In this document: piece after piece, positions 25,687 through 32,013 of the stretch
Numbering within the stretch: the first letter of the stretch is position 1
Layout of the letters: each line of letters starts with the position of its first letter
From: Flavobacteriia bacterium
Lineage (GTDB): Bacteria > Bacteroidota > Bacteroidia > Flavobacteriales_D > Crocinitomicaceae
Length of the DNA: 32,013 bases
Direction of reading: 5' to 3'
Assembly: GCA_947455255.1 (NCBI GenBank)
Contig: CANGOA010000016.1
Location: 1 to 32,013 of the forward strand
Translations under genes and position numbers: made by a program
The notes under the pieces: model-generated
Database searches by the model: none
What the model was told of the DNA's origin: nothing
Seen by the model: the letters and a program-made list of their open reading frames with translations, nothing else

Positions 25687-26400
25687 TTATTTAATAAATC
25701 TATATTTTAAAATACAGTAAATTGCCCTAAAACCATCTTTCCAACTTATTTTCTTTCCTTCTTCATACGTTCTACCATAATAAGAAATTCCAACTTCATA
25801 AATTCGTAAATTTGGGATTTTAACGATCTTAGCAGTAACTTCAGGTTCAAAACCAAATCGTTTTTCTTTTAGTTCAATTCTTTGTAAAATATCTGTTTTA
25901 AACATTTTATAACAGGTCTCCATATCTGTCAAATTTAAATTAGTCATCATATTAGAAAATGTAGTTAAAAACTTATTTCCAATGGTATGCCAAAAAAACA
26001 GTATTCTATGCGGCTTCCCTCCTATAAAGCGTGAACCATAAACTACATCTGCAAAACCCTCAATTATAGGCTTCAATAAAACATTATATTCAGCAGGATC
26101 ATACTCCAAATCGGCATCTTGAACTATACACATATCACCAGTTACTTTCGAAATTGCAGTATGAATCGCAGCTCCTTTGCCTCTATTAATTGTATGTTTA
26201 AAATATTTAATTAAAAGATCAGGGTTTAAAGAAATATACTTAAGAATCGATTCTTCCGTATTATCATTAGAACAATCATTTACTATAATTATTTCTTTTG
26301 TGATTTCTTGAATTAACGATACTGATTTAATTTTATCTAAAATTAAATGAATCGTATTACCCTCATTATAAACTGGAATTAGTATTGAAAGTTTCTTCAT
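25687..26400 (-). CDS. DPM1-like GT2 glycosyltransferase
   Basis: The 237 residues are a single GT-A domain: LSILIPVYNEGNTI (4-17), IVNDCSNDNT, the nucleotide-diphosphate site DAD (95-97, in QDADLEYDP) and VVYGSRFIGG. The later DMETCYKMF and FGFEPEVTAKI blocks are typical of dolichol/polyprenyl-phosphate mannose synthase relatives. Unlike the GT2 at 19289 it has no membrane spans. It lies downstream of tRNA-Ser on the same strand, with only 16 bases between the tRNA terminator and its ATG, so there is little room for its own promoter. Its stop codon directly touches that of the convergent beta-helix gene, leaving no space for a shared terminator. Family sure; substrate unknown. Confidence 0.88.
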   Translation of the reverse strand: MKKLSILIPVYNEGNTIHLILDKIKSVSLIQEITKEIIIVNDCSNDNTEESILKYISLNPDLLIKYFKHTINRGKGAAIHTAISKVTGDMCIVQDADLEYDPAEYNVLLKPIIEGFADVVYGSRFIGGKPHRILFFWHTIGNKFLTTFSNMMTNLNLTDMETCYKMFKTDILQRIELKEKRFGFEPEVTAKIVKIPNLRIYEVGISYYGRTYEEGKKISWKDGFRAIYCILKYRFIK

Positions 26401-26416
26401 AGCAATTACATTAAAT

Positions 26417-26447
26417 AAAAAAAGCCTTACAAATTGTAAGGCTTTTT
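26417..26447 (-). terminator. Intrinsic terminator after tRNA-Ser
   Basis: GCCTTAC (26424-26430) pairs with GTAAGGC (26436-26442) around a 5-base loop, and flanking A and T runs extend the stem. On the minus strand the stem is followed by seven T. The A run on the other side makes it potentially bidirectional. It begins 3 bases past the tRNA 3' end. Confidence 0.88.
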
Positions 26448-26449
26448 AG

Positions 26450-26534
26450 CGGAGAATGTAGGATTCGAACCTACGGTACCTTTCGGTACAACAGTTTTCA
26501 AGACTGCCGCAATCGACCACTCTGCCAATTCTCC
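26450..26534 (-). tRNA. tRNA-Ser (anticodon UGA)
   Basis: The minus strand folds as a class II tRNA of 85 nt. The acceptor stem is GGAGAAT/ATTCTCC with discriminator G at 26450. The D-arm begins TGGCAGAGTGGTC, and the anticodon arm CAGTCTTGAAAACTG has anticodon TGA at 26498-26500. A long variable arm GTACCGAAAGGTAC marks a serine tRNA, and the T-arm is GTAGGTTCGAATCCTAC. The 3' CCA is not encoded, so it must be added after transcription. A clear promoter lies just upstream and a terminator just downstream. Confidence 0.97.
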
Positions 26535-26538
26535 GTAG

Positions 26539-26568
26539 CAAAAGTAATAATAGTTTATTAATTAACAA
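26539..26568 (-). promoter_or_regulatory. Bacteroidota-type promoter of tRNA-Ser
   Basis: On the minus strand TTG (26566-26568), a 19-base spacer and TACTTTTG (26539-26546) match the Bacteroidota housekeeping consensus TTG-N19-TAnnTTTG. The expected start point falls a few bases before the tRNA 5' end at 26534. This is the best promoter in the window. Confidence 0.8.
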
Positions 26569-26591
26569 GCAAAAACCAAGAAAAAAGTATG

Positions 26592-26599
26592 TACTTTTG
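26592..26599 (+). promoter_or_regulatory. Candidate -7 element of the MORN-like repeat gene
   Basis: TACTTTTG matches TAnnTTTG, 19 bases before the ATG at 26619, which would leave a leader of only about 15 bases. No TTG is seen 19 bases further upstream, so confidence is low. Confidence 0.3.
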
Positions 26600-26618
26600 A
26601 AAAAAAAGTAATATTCCC

Positions 26619-27737
26619 ATGAAAATAGCTTCATTTTTAGTTAGTATAACCATAACATTCAACCTTTTATCTCAAGTAGTCTCATTTGACAATGAAACAA
26701 TAAATTATTTTGAAAATGGCACAATTAGAGAGAAAGGAAAAACAATCAACGGACAAAAACAGGGAGAATGGTTTAGTTATTACTACACTTCACAAATAAA
26801 AGAAAAAGCAAAATATAGTAATGGAAAACTAGATGGTGAGCTTTTAGAATTTTACGCTAATGGAAATACAAAAGAAAAAAAGTACTTCACATTAGGTTTA
26901 CAACAAGGTGAATACTATTTATATTATGAAGATGGTACACTTCAAGAAAAGGGGAAATATAGTATGGGTGAATTAATAGATGATTGGATTTCCTATTATC
27001 CAAATGGTAAAATTAAGTCAACTGGAAACTATGAAAATGGACTTAAAACAAAGGAATGGATAAATTTGTATGACAATACACAAATTGAACAAAAAGGAAT
27101 ATATAAAGATGGAAAAAAACAAGGAGAATGGATTAGATACTATTACGATGGAATACTAAAAGAAAAGGGAAATTACATCAATGATTTAGAAGATAGTACT
27201 TGGAATTACTTTTATGCAACAGGAGAATTAGAAATGTCGATTCATTTTTCATTGGGTAAAAAAGATGGAGAAAGAAAAATGTATTACAAAAATGGTCAAC
27301 TTGAAAAAAAAGACACCTATATAAACGATGATGAAACAGGAAATTGGATTAAGTATTTCGAAAATGGTCAAATAGCAGAAAAAGGAAAATTTACTCATTG
27401 GAAAAAAGATGGAGAATGGGTGTATTATTACCCTAATGGAACATTAAAAGAGAAAGGAGTATATATTTCTGATAAAAAAAATGGATATTGGGAAACATTT
27501 TTTGAAAATGGAACAATATCATCGAGTATGAATTATGAAAATGGTATATTAAATGGAATATATATTGATTACTATCTTGATGGTCAGTTGGAAGGAAAAG
27601 GAAGTTATAAAAATGATCTTCAAGAAGGGGAATGGTTATATATATTTTATTTAAATAACGAGATTATTGAATCGAGAGGTTCATTTGTAGAAGGAAAAAA
27701 AATGAATGATTGGGTTGTAAATAAAAGAAAAGATTAA
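26619..27737 (+). CDS. Secreted MORN-like repeat protein
   Basis: The 372 residues begin with a hydrophobic signal sequence (about 1-19, MKIASFLVSITITFNLLSQ). The rest is about fifteen degenerate repeats of roughly 23 residues with the pattern NGxxxExGxYxxGxKxGEWxxYY, for example ENGTIREKGKTINGQKQGEW and PNGTLKEKGVYISDKKNGYW. This is the MORN variant often labelled as a YwqK-family antitoxin in Bacteroidota, but nothing nearby looks like a toxin, so that label should not be read literally. The repeats fold as a beta-sheet solenoid; the role, probably periplasmic or outer-membrane, is unknown. Its 3' end overlaps that of the convergent GT2 gene by 4 bases. Confidence 0.8.
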   Translation: MKIASFLVSITITFNLLSQVVSFDNETINYFENGTIREKGKTINGQKQGEWFSYYYTSQIKEKAKYSNGKLDGELLEFYANGNTKEKKYFTLGLQQGEYYLYYEDGTLQEKGKYSMGELIDDWISYYPNGKIKSTGNYENGLKTKEWINLYDNTQIEQKGIYKDGKKQGEWIRYYYDGILKEKGNYINDLEDSTWNYFYATGELEMSIHFSLGKKDGERKMYYKNGQLEKKDTYINDDETGNWIKYFENGQIAEKGKFTHWKKDGEWVYYYPNGTLKEKGVYISDKKNGYWETFFENGTISSSMNYENGILNGIYIDYYLDGQLEGKGSYKNDLQEGEWLYIFYLNNEIIESRGSFVEGKKMNDWVVNKRKD

Positions 27738-28771
27738 CGCTTAGTTTTAAAAAGTCTAAGATTTAATTCAGAATATTTCATAATCCCTTTAAAGTAACGA
27801 GCCCAAAGTATACTCCCTTCGTAAACTCCAGAAAGATTAATTTGTCTATCCATTTGATTTTTTAATTCTGTTCTTTTTCGAAGCATAATGACCAAATACT
27901 TATAAAAATCAAAATGTGCTTTTAGAACCGAAATAGTATGAGTTGGAGAACCTTTAAATAAGAACAATACTCCTGCAATACCATCTAAACACAAACGATA
28001 GAAAATTTTAAAAAATAAAACACCTTCGTGATTTTTGGTAATCATGAAAAGACTATTTCTAAAATTTAAATAAGTCTTTTTCGGTGAATTATAAGCCAAA
28101 GTACCGCCCCCAACATGATATACAACCGAGGATGGTATGACTTTAAAATTAAATCCTCTTTTTTTAATCCTCCAACACATATCAATCTCTTCCATATGTG
28201 CAAAAAAATCTTCATCAAAACCTTCTACCAGATGAAATAATTCAGAACGAATAAGTAAACATGCTCCGGAAGCCCAAAAAATCTCTTGCTCATTATCATA
28301 TTGACCAGAATCAATTTCAGTCAAATCAAAAATTCTTCCTCTACAAAAAGGATAATAATTTCGATCTAAAAAACCTCCAGATGCACCTGCATGCTCAAAT
28401 ACATTTTTATTATGATAAGATAAAATTTTTGGTTGACATCCAGCTACATTTGGATCTTTCATAGAATTAAACAAAGGTACTAACCAATCTTTAGTAACCT
28501 CTATATCACTATTTAACAATAAATAAAACTTACTCTGTATTTTCGATAAAGCTTCGTTATACCCCTGAGCAAATCCTCCATTTTGAGAATTAATTATAAC
28601 TTCAATTGTTGGAAAATTTGTTTTAACAAATGCAACTGAATCATCTATAGAATGATTATCAGCAATGATAATTCTAGCGTCTTCACTATATGCAATCACC
28701 TTAGGAAGAAAAAGTTCTAAATATTCTCTTCCATTATAATTTAAAATGACTATTGCAATATCCGAAAGCAT
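27734..28771 (-). CDS. GT2 glycosyltransferase, rhamnosyltransferase-like
   Basis: The 345 residues are a GT-A enzyme of the WcaE/rhamnosyltransferase kind: IAIVILNYNGREYLE (5-19), IIADNHSIDDS, NGGFAQGYNEAL, the metal site NSD (87-89), ASGACLLIRSELF, and GFDEDFFAHMEEIDMCWRIKKRGF with the usual ED acidic pair. A C-terminal stretch with FFKIFYRLCLDGIAGVLFLF may touch the membrane. I chose ATG 28771, three bases after the stop of the GWxTD gene; the TTG just before it is less likely. With uvrB and the GWxTD gene it forms a same-strand run with tiny gaps. Many Bacteroidota carry this kind of gene outside polysaccharide clusters. Acceptor unknown. Confidence 0.85.
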   Translation of the reverse strand: MLSDIAIVILNYNGREYLELFLPKVIAYSEDARIIIADNHSIDDSVAFVKTNFPTIEVIINSQNGGFAQGYNEALSKIQSKFYLLLNSDIEVTKDWLVPLFNSMKDPNVAGCQPKILSYHNKNVFEHAGASGGFLDRNYYPFCRGRIFDLTEIDSGQYDNEQEIFWASGACLLIRSELFHLVEGFDEDFFAHMEEIDMCWRIKKRGFNFKVIPSSVVYHVGGGTLAYNSPKKTYLNFRNSLFMITKNHEGVLFFKIFYRLCLDGIAGVLFLFKGSPTHTISVLKAHFDFYKYLVIMLRKRTELKNQMDRQINLSGVYEGSILWARYFKGIMKYSELNLRLFKTKR

Positions 28772-28774
28772 CAA

Positions 28775-30217
28775 TTAAAATTGTTTGAATACATCCTTAC
28801 TTTCACCTCCAAAATGGTCTTTATTACCATCATTTGGATCGTCGATGTTTTGATTTGGTGAATTTCTTTTAGCTATAATTTGTTGCCATCTAAAGTTCTT
28901 CAACTCACCTTGCATATCGCTATGAAGTAATTGATAATGATTATTAACTAAATCAGGATTATAGAAAATAAAACGTTTATTGGAAAATTGCTTAATCTTA
29001 TCATACTGCCATATTTCATATGGGTATTCTGACGGTGAAGTTTCTCGCGAATTAATAGCGGTGGGACAGCCATATTTCAAATAGACTCTACCTCTATCTG
29101 TCTCAAAACCTTTGAAAATTTGAGTCGCATATAATTTGTCAACCAATTTAACTTGTACTTTATAATTTAACCAAGCTTCATAAGCTAATAATCTACTAGT
29201 ACTAATTATCCAAAAAGATTGAATATATTTTCTCATTTTTTCATTGTTTTTTTCGGAAACAATTTTTGTAATAAGAGGAATATCCGACTCATTTGAAATA
29301 GGAATTAAACTTAATAAAAAATAAGACAAACTATCATCACTTATACTATTTTGAAAATTTGGATCTAATAAAACATTTTCAGTTGAAATACTTGTTGTAA
29401 GATTATTAGATCGATCAAAAACATAACTTGAACTACATAATTCACTTGAATTATTATGGACACTTACAAGCAATTTATAACTTCCAGTGGGTAATAATGA
29501 AATATCATATTTATTAATGATAGGATTTACTTTACCTAATCTAGCTTTTTGACTTTTAGAAAAATCAGTTAAAACGATTTGATTATCTAAAGAATAACAA
29601 GTCGTTTTTATGTCAACATCCATACTATCTTTAAAAGGATTATAAATTTCAAAATAAGTAGGGAAAAATCTACAATCTGTAGGAAAATAATTTAATAATC
29701 GTGGATAAAGATCATAACCTGACTTACTAATAATACTTTCCTCAGAAGTTTTATTGATGGTTTCGCAAATTTGAATATCTGAAATAGATAAAGTAGAATG
29801 TAAATTTAAAATTTCAATATTTTGATTGGAAGTTACCGGATTAGAAGTAGAAAAATCATCATTAAATAAGAGAGATAATTTATATTTTCCTGGAAGAAGT
29901 GAATATCTCTTAACATCAAAAAAATCAGACCTTGTATTTTCATTTTTGATAGTTGATTTTAACTTATAAGTACGATTAATAATTATACTATCATTTTGAC
30001 TAATAATTATAGAATAAGAAATATTTGACAAGAATTCAAGATTACTTTTTTGATAAACAACAGAATTTGCATCCACTTGAAATTTCAGTTCGATATATTC
30101 ACCTGAAGATGGATCATAAAACACACTATAATCTGTATAAATCTTCAACTTATTATTCGTTTGAGAATAAAAAGAATTACTAAAAAAAAATAAAATAAAA
30201 AAAGATAAAACTTTCAT
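28775..30217 (-). CDS. GWxTD domain-containing secreted protein
   Basis: The 480 residues start with a signal peptide (MKVLSFFILFFFSNSFYSQ). The middle (about 25-330) is rich in beta strands. The C-terminal part (about 340-455) is the GWxTD domain, named for a motif that here reads GFETD (370-374), followed by RGRVYLKYGCPTAI, YPYEIWQY and RFIFYNP, all typical of the family. The family is widespread in Bacteroidota, and its function is poorly known. It starts 32 bases after uvrB and ends 3 bases before the GT2 start, so the three may share a transcript. Replacement of Trp by Phe in the name-giving motif is a common type of variation and not evidence of decay. Confidence 0.82.
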   Translation of the reverse strand: MKVLSFFILFFFSNSFYSQTNNKLKIYTDYSVFYDPSSGEYIELKFQVDANSVVYQKSNLEFLSNISYSIIISQNDSIIINRTYKLKSTIKNENTRSDFFDVKRYSLLPGKYKLSLLFNDDFSTSNPVTSNQNIEILNLHSTLSISDIQICETINKTSEESIISKSGYDLYPRLLNYFPTDCRFFPTYFEIYNPFKDSMDVDIKTTCYSLDNQIVLTDFSKSQKARLGKVNPIINKYDISLLPTGSYKLLVSVHNNSSELCSSSYVFDRSNNLTTSISTENVLLDPNFQNSISDDSLSYFLLSLIPISNESDIPLITKIVSEKNNEKMRKYIQSFWIISTSRLLAYEAWLNYKVQVKLVDKLYATQIFKGFETDRGRVYLKYGCPTAINSRETSPSEYPYEIWQYDKIKQFSNKRFIFYNPDLVNNHYQLLHSDMQGELKNFRWQQIIAKRNSPNQNIDDPNDGNKDHFGGESKDVFKQF

Positions 30218-30249
30218 ATATAAATTTGAATATAAATATACTAAATAGT

Positions 30250-32013
30250 CTACAATTGCTCAAGTTTTAATAATTCATCTCTTAATCTTGCAGCTTCAAT
30301 AAAATCTAAGTCTTTCGATGCTTTTAACATTTTATTTTTAAGCACCAAAATTTTATTTTCTAATTGTGCTTTGGATTGATATTCAAATTCAGGTTCAGCA
30401 GCCATTAAATCATTGTGTTTAGAAGTTGTATAATCCAAATGAATTTGTTCATCCGTTGTAGCTACTGAAGTAGTCTCCATTATACTATCCTTACTTTTAT
30501 TAAGAGCAGTCGGCACTAATCCATGCTGTAAATTATACTCGATTTGCATAGCACGTCTTCGTTCTGTTTCGTCTATTGTTATCTCCATAGAACGCGTGAT
30601 TTTATCTGCATACATAATAACTCTTCCATTAACATTACGTGCAGCTCGACCAACCGTTTGTACTAACGATCGTTGATCTCTAAGAAATCCCTCTTTATCG
30701 GCATCTAGTATTGCAACTAAAGAAACTTCAGGTAAATCAAGGCCCTCACGTAATAAATTAACTCCAATTAACACATCAAAAACTCCTAATCGTAATTGCC
30801 TTAATATTTCAACTCTTTCAATCGTATCAATATCACTATGAATATAGCGACAAGCTATTCCTATTTTATCTAAATATTTTTGAAGCTCCTCAGCCATACG
30901 TTTTGTTAGGGTTGTAACAAGTGTTCTCTCAGACAAAGAAATTCGTTTATGTATCTCTTCAATTAAATCATCCATTTGATTTAAACTAGGCCTTACTTCA
31001 ATAACTGGATCTAATAAACCAGTTGGTCGAATTAACTGTTCTACAACTACACCTTCCGATTTTTCTAACTCATAATCAGCAGGAGTAGCAGAAACAAAAA
31101 TAGTCTGAGAAACAATGGAATCAAACTCTTCAAATTTAAGAGGACGATTATCCATAGCTGCCTGCAAACGAAATCCATAATCTACTAAATTAATTTTACG
31201 TGCTCGATCTCCTCCATACATCGCTTTAATTTGAGGAATGGTTACATGACTTTCGTCTATTACCATTAGATAATCATTTGGAAAATAATCTAATAAACAA
31301 AATGGTCTTGTTCCAGGTTCACGTTGGTCAAAATAGCGAGAATAATTTTCGATTCCAGAACAATAACCCAATTCTCTAATCATTTCTAAATCATAGGAAA
31401 CTCGTTCTTCTAGACGTTTACTCTCTTCCAATTTACCTTCTTTTTTGAATGATTCGACTTGTACTACCATGTCTAATTGAATTTGATCTATCGCTCGATG
31501 AATAGTAGCAGGACTAGAAACAAAAATATTTGCTGGATATAAGTTAATCTCTTCTAAACTCTCAATTTTTGATGTATTAAGAGGATCTATTGAATAAATA
31601 TTTTCCAATTCATCTCCAAAAAAATCGAATCGAATAGCGTAATCAGCATAAGCAAGATAAACATCTATCGTATCACCTTTAACGCGAAAAGTTCCTCTTT
31701 TAAAATCATCGACAGATCTTGAATATAAATTTTCAACCAAACGCAGAAGAAATTTATTACGTGAATATTTTTCTCCTTTTTTTAGATACTGTATACTATT
31801 TTTAAACTCATTTGGATTTCCGATACCATACAAACAAGAAACAGAAGAAACAACAATAACATCTTTTCTACCTGATAATAAAGATGAAGTTGCTGATAAT
31901 CTTAACTTTTCTAATTCATCATTGACAGCTAAATCTTTTTCGATGTAAGTTCCAGTTACAGGTAAATAAGCTTCAGGTTGATAATAATCGTAATAGGAAA
32001 CAAAATATTCTAC
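30250..32013 (-). CDS. uvrB: Excinuclease ABC subunit B (N-terminus beyond the window)
   Basis: UvrB is the damage-verifying helicase-like subunit of nucleotide excision repair, loaded by UvrA and partnered by UvrC. The frame is open from the window edge; about 587 residues are present of an expected 660 or so. It opens with YFVSYYDYYQPEAYLP, the aromatic beta-hairpin that clamps DNA, then TYIEKD. Further motifs are DESHVTIPQI (motif II), FVSATP (III), TLTKRMAEEL (IV), GVNLLREGLDLPEVSL (V) and QTVGRAARN (VI). The final 35 residues (LENKILVLKNKMLKASKDLDFIEAARLRDEL in two halves) are the UVR coiled-coil that binds UvrC. The Walker A lies outside the window. Well conserved and unlikely to be horizontally acquired, it marks return to core genome. 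Confidence 0.97.
   Translation of the reverse strand, partial: VEYFVSYYDYYQPEAYLPVTGTYIEKDLAVNDELEKLRLSATSSLLSGRKDVIVVSSVSCLYGIGNPNEFKNSIQYLKKGEKYSRNKFLLRLVENLYSRSVDDFKRGTFRVKGDTIDVYLAYADYAIRFDFFGDELENIYSIDPLNTSKIESLEEINLYPANIFVSSPATIHRAIDQIQLDMVVQVESFKKEGKLEESKRLEERVSYDLEMIRELGYCSGIENYSRYFDQREPGTRPFCLLDYFPNDYLMVIDESHVTIPQIKAMYGGDRARKINLVDYGFRLQAAMDNRPLKFEEFDSIVSQTIFVSATPADYELEKSEGVVVEQLIRPTGLLDPVIEVRPSLNQMDDLIEEIHKRISLSERTLVTTLTKRMAEELQKYLDKIGIACRYIHSDIDTIERVEILRQLRLGVFDVLIGVNLLREGLDLPEVSLVAILDADKEGFLRDQRSLVQTVGRAARNVNGRVIMYADKITRSMEITIDETERRRAMQIEYNLQHGLVPTALNKSKDSIMETTSVATTDEQIHLDYTTSKHNDLMAAEPEFEYQSKAQLENKILVLKNKMLKASKDLDFIEAARLRDELLKLEQL

Noticed and set aside
26450-26534. tRNA-Ser as an integration site for a genomic island
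   Set aside because: I looked for a second copy of the tRNA 3' end and for an integrase gene nearby and saw neither.
26619-27737. Antitoxin gene (YwqK label)
   Set aside because: The protein has a signal peptide and no adjacent toxin, so only the repeat fold is supported.
1-32013. CRISPR array or restriction/defence system
   Set aside because: No regularly spaced repeats and no Cas, nuclease, methylase-restriction or toxin-antitoxin pairs are visible; the two methyltransferases are small-molecule types.

Overview
The window is AT-rich DNA from a member of the Bacteroidota, most likely the Flavobacteriia. The evidence is a secreted protein with a C-terminal type IX secretion (T9SS) sorting domain, a GWxTD-domain lipoprotein-like protein, a tRNA promoter of the Bacteroidota TTG-19 nt-TAnnTTTG type, and insertion sequences of Bacteroidota type. 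I cannot name the genus.

Region by region. (1) 1-1575: a decayed IS21 element (istA with four visible lesions) whose outer end sits against a scrap of an IS3-type transposase. (2) 1615-17278, minus strand: a surface-glycan operon read right to left. Its order is ABC-2 permease (Wzm-like), GT61 glycosyltransferase, ABC ATPase with a C-terminal extension (Wzt-like), pseB, pseC, aldo/keto reductase, Gfo/Idh/MocA oxidoreductase, SDR and a CMP-nonulosonate cytidylyltransferase (pseF). After a 4.6-kb insertion-sequence graveyard come a GNAT acetyltransferase (pseH-like), a sugar-type formyltransferase and pseI. Together these should make and activate a pseudaminic-acid-type sugar and export a glycan carrying it. 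No pseG hydrolase is visible, and the place where it would fit is the graveyard. (3) 4070-8687, the graveyard: a truncated orphan gene, an IS30 scrap, a decayed ISL3-type transposase, and an ISAs1-family element split by an IS256-family element, both with target-site duplications still readable. (4) 17572-25686, plus strand: a multispan GT-C-like protein, a GtrB/DPM1-like GT2, two methyltransferases, an acyltransferase-3 membrane protein, and a 952-residue secreted beta-helix/FN3/CBM6 protein with a T9SS signal. (5) 25687-32013: a second DPM1-like GT2, tRNA-Ser(UGA) with clear promoter and terminator, a MORN-like repeat protein, a rhamnosyltransferase-like GT2, a GWxTD protein, and the uvrB gene cut by the window edge.

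The most interesting biology is the nonulosonic acid operon. It carries an uncommon trio of redox enzymes and both an acetyl- and a formyltransferase, which suggests a modified sugar, but it is physically split by dead mobile elements. The neighbouring plus-strand cassette looks like a second glycan-decorating unit.
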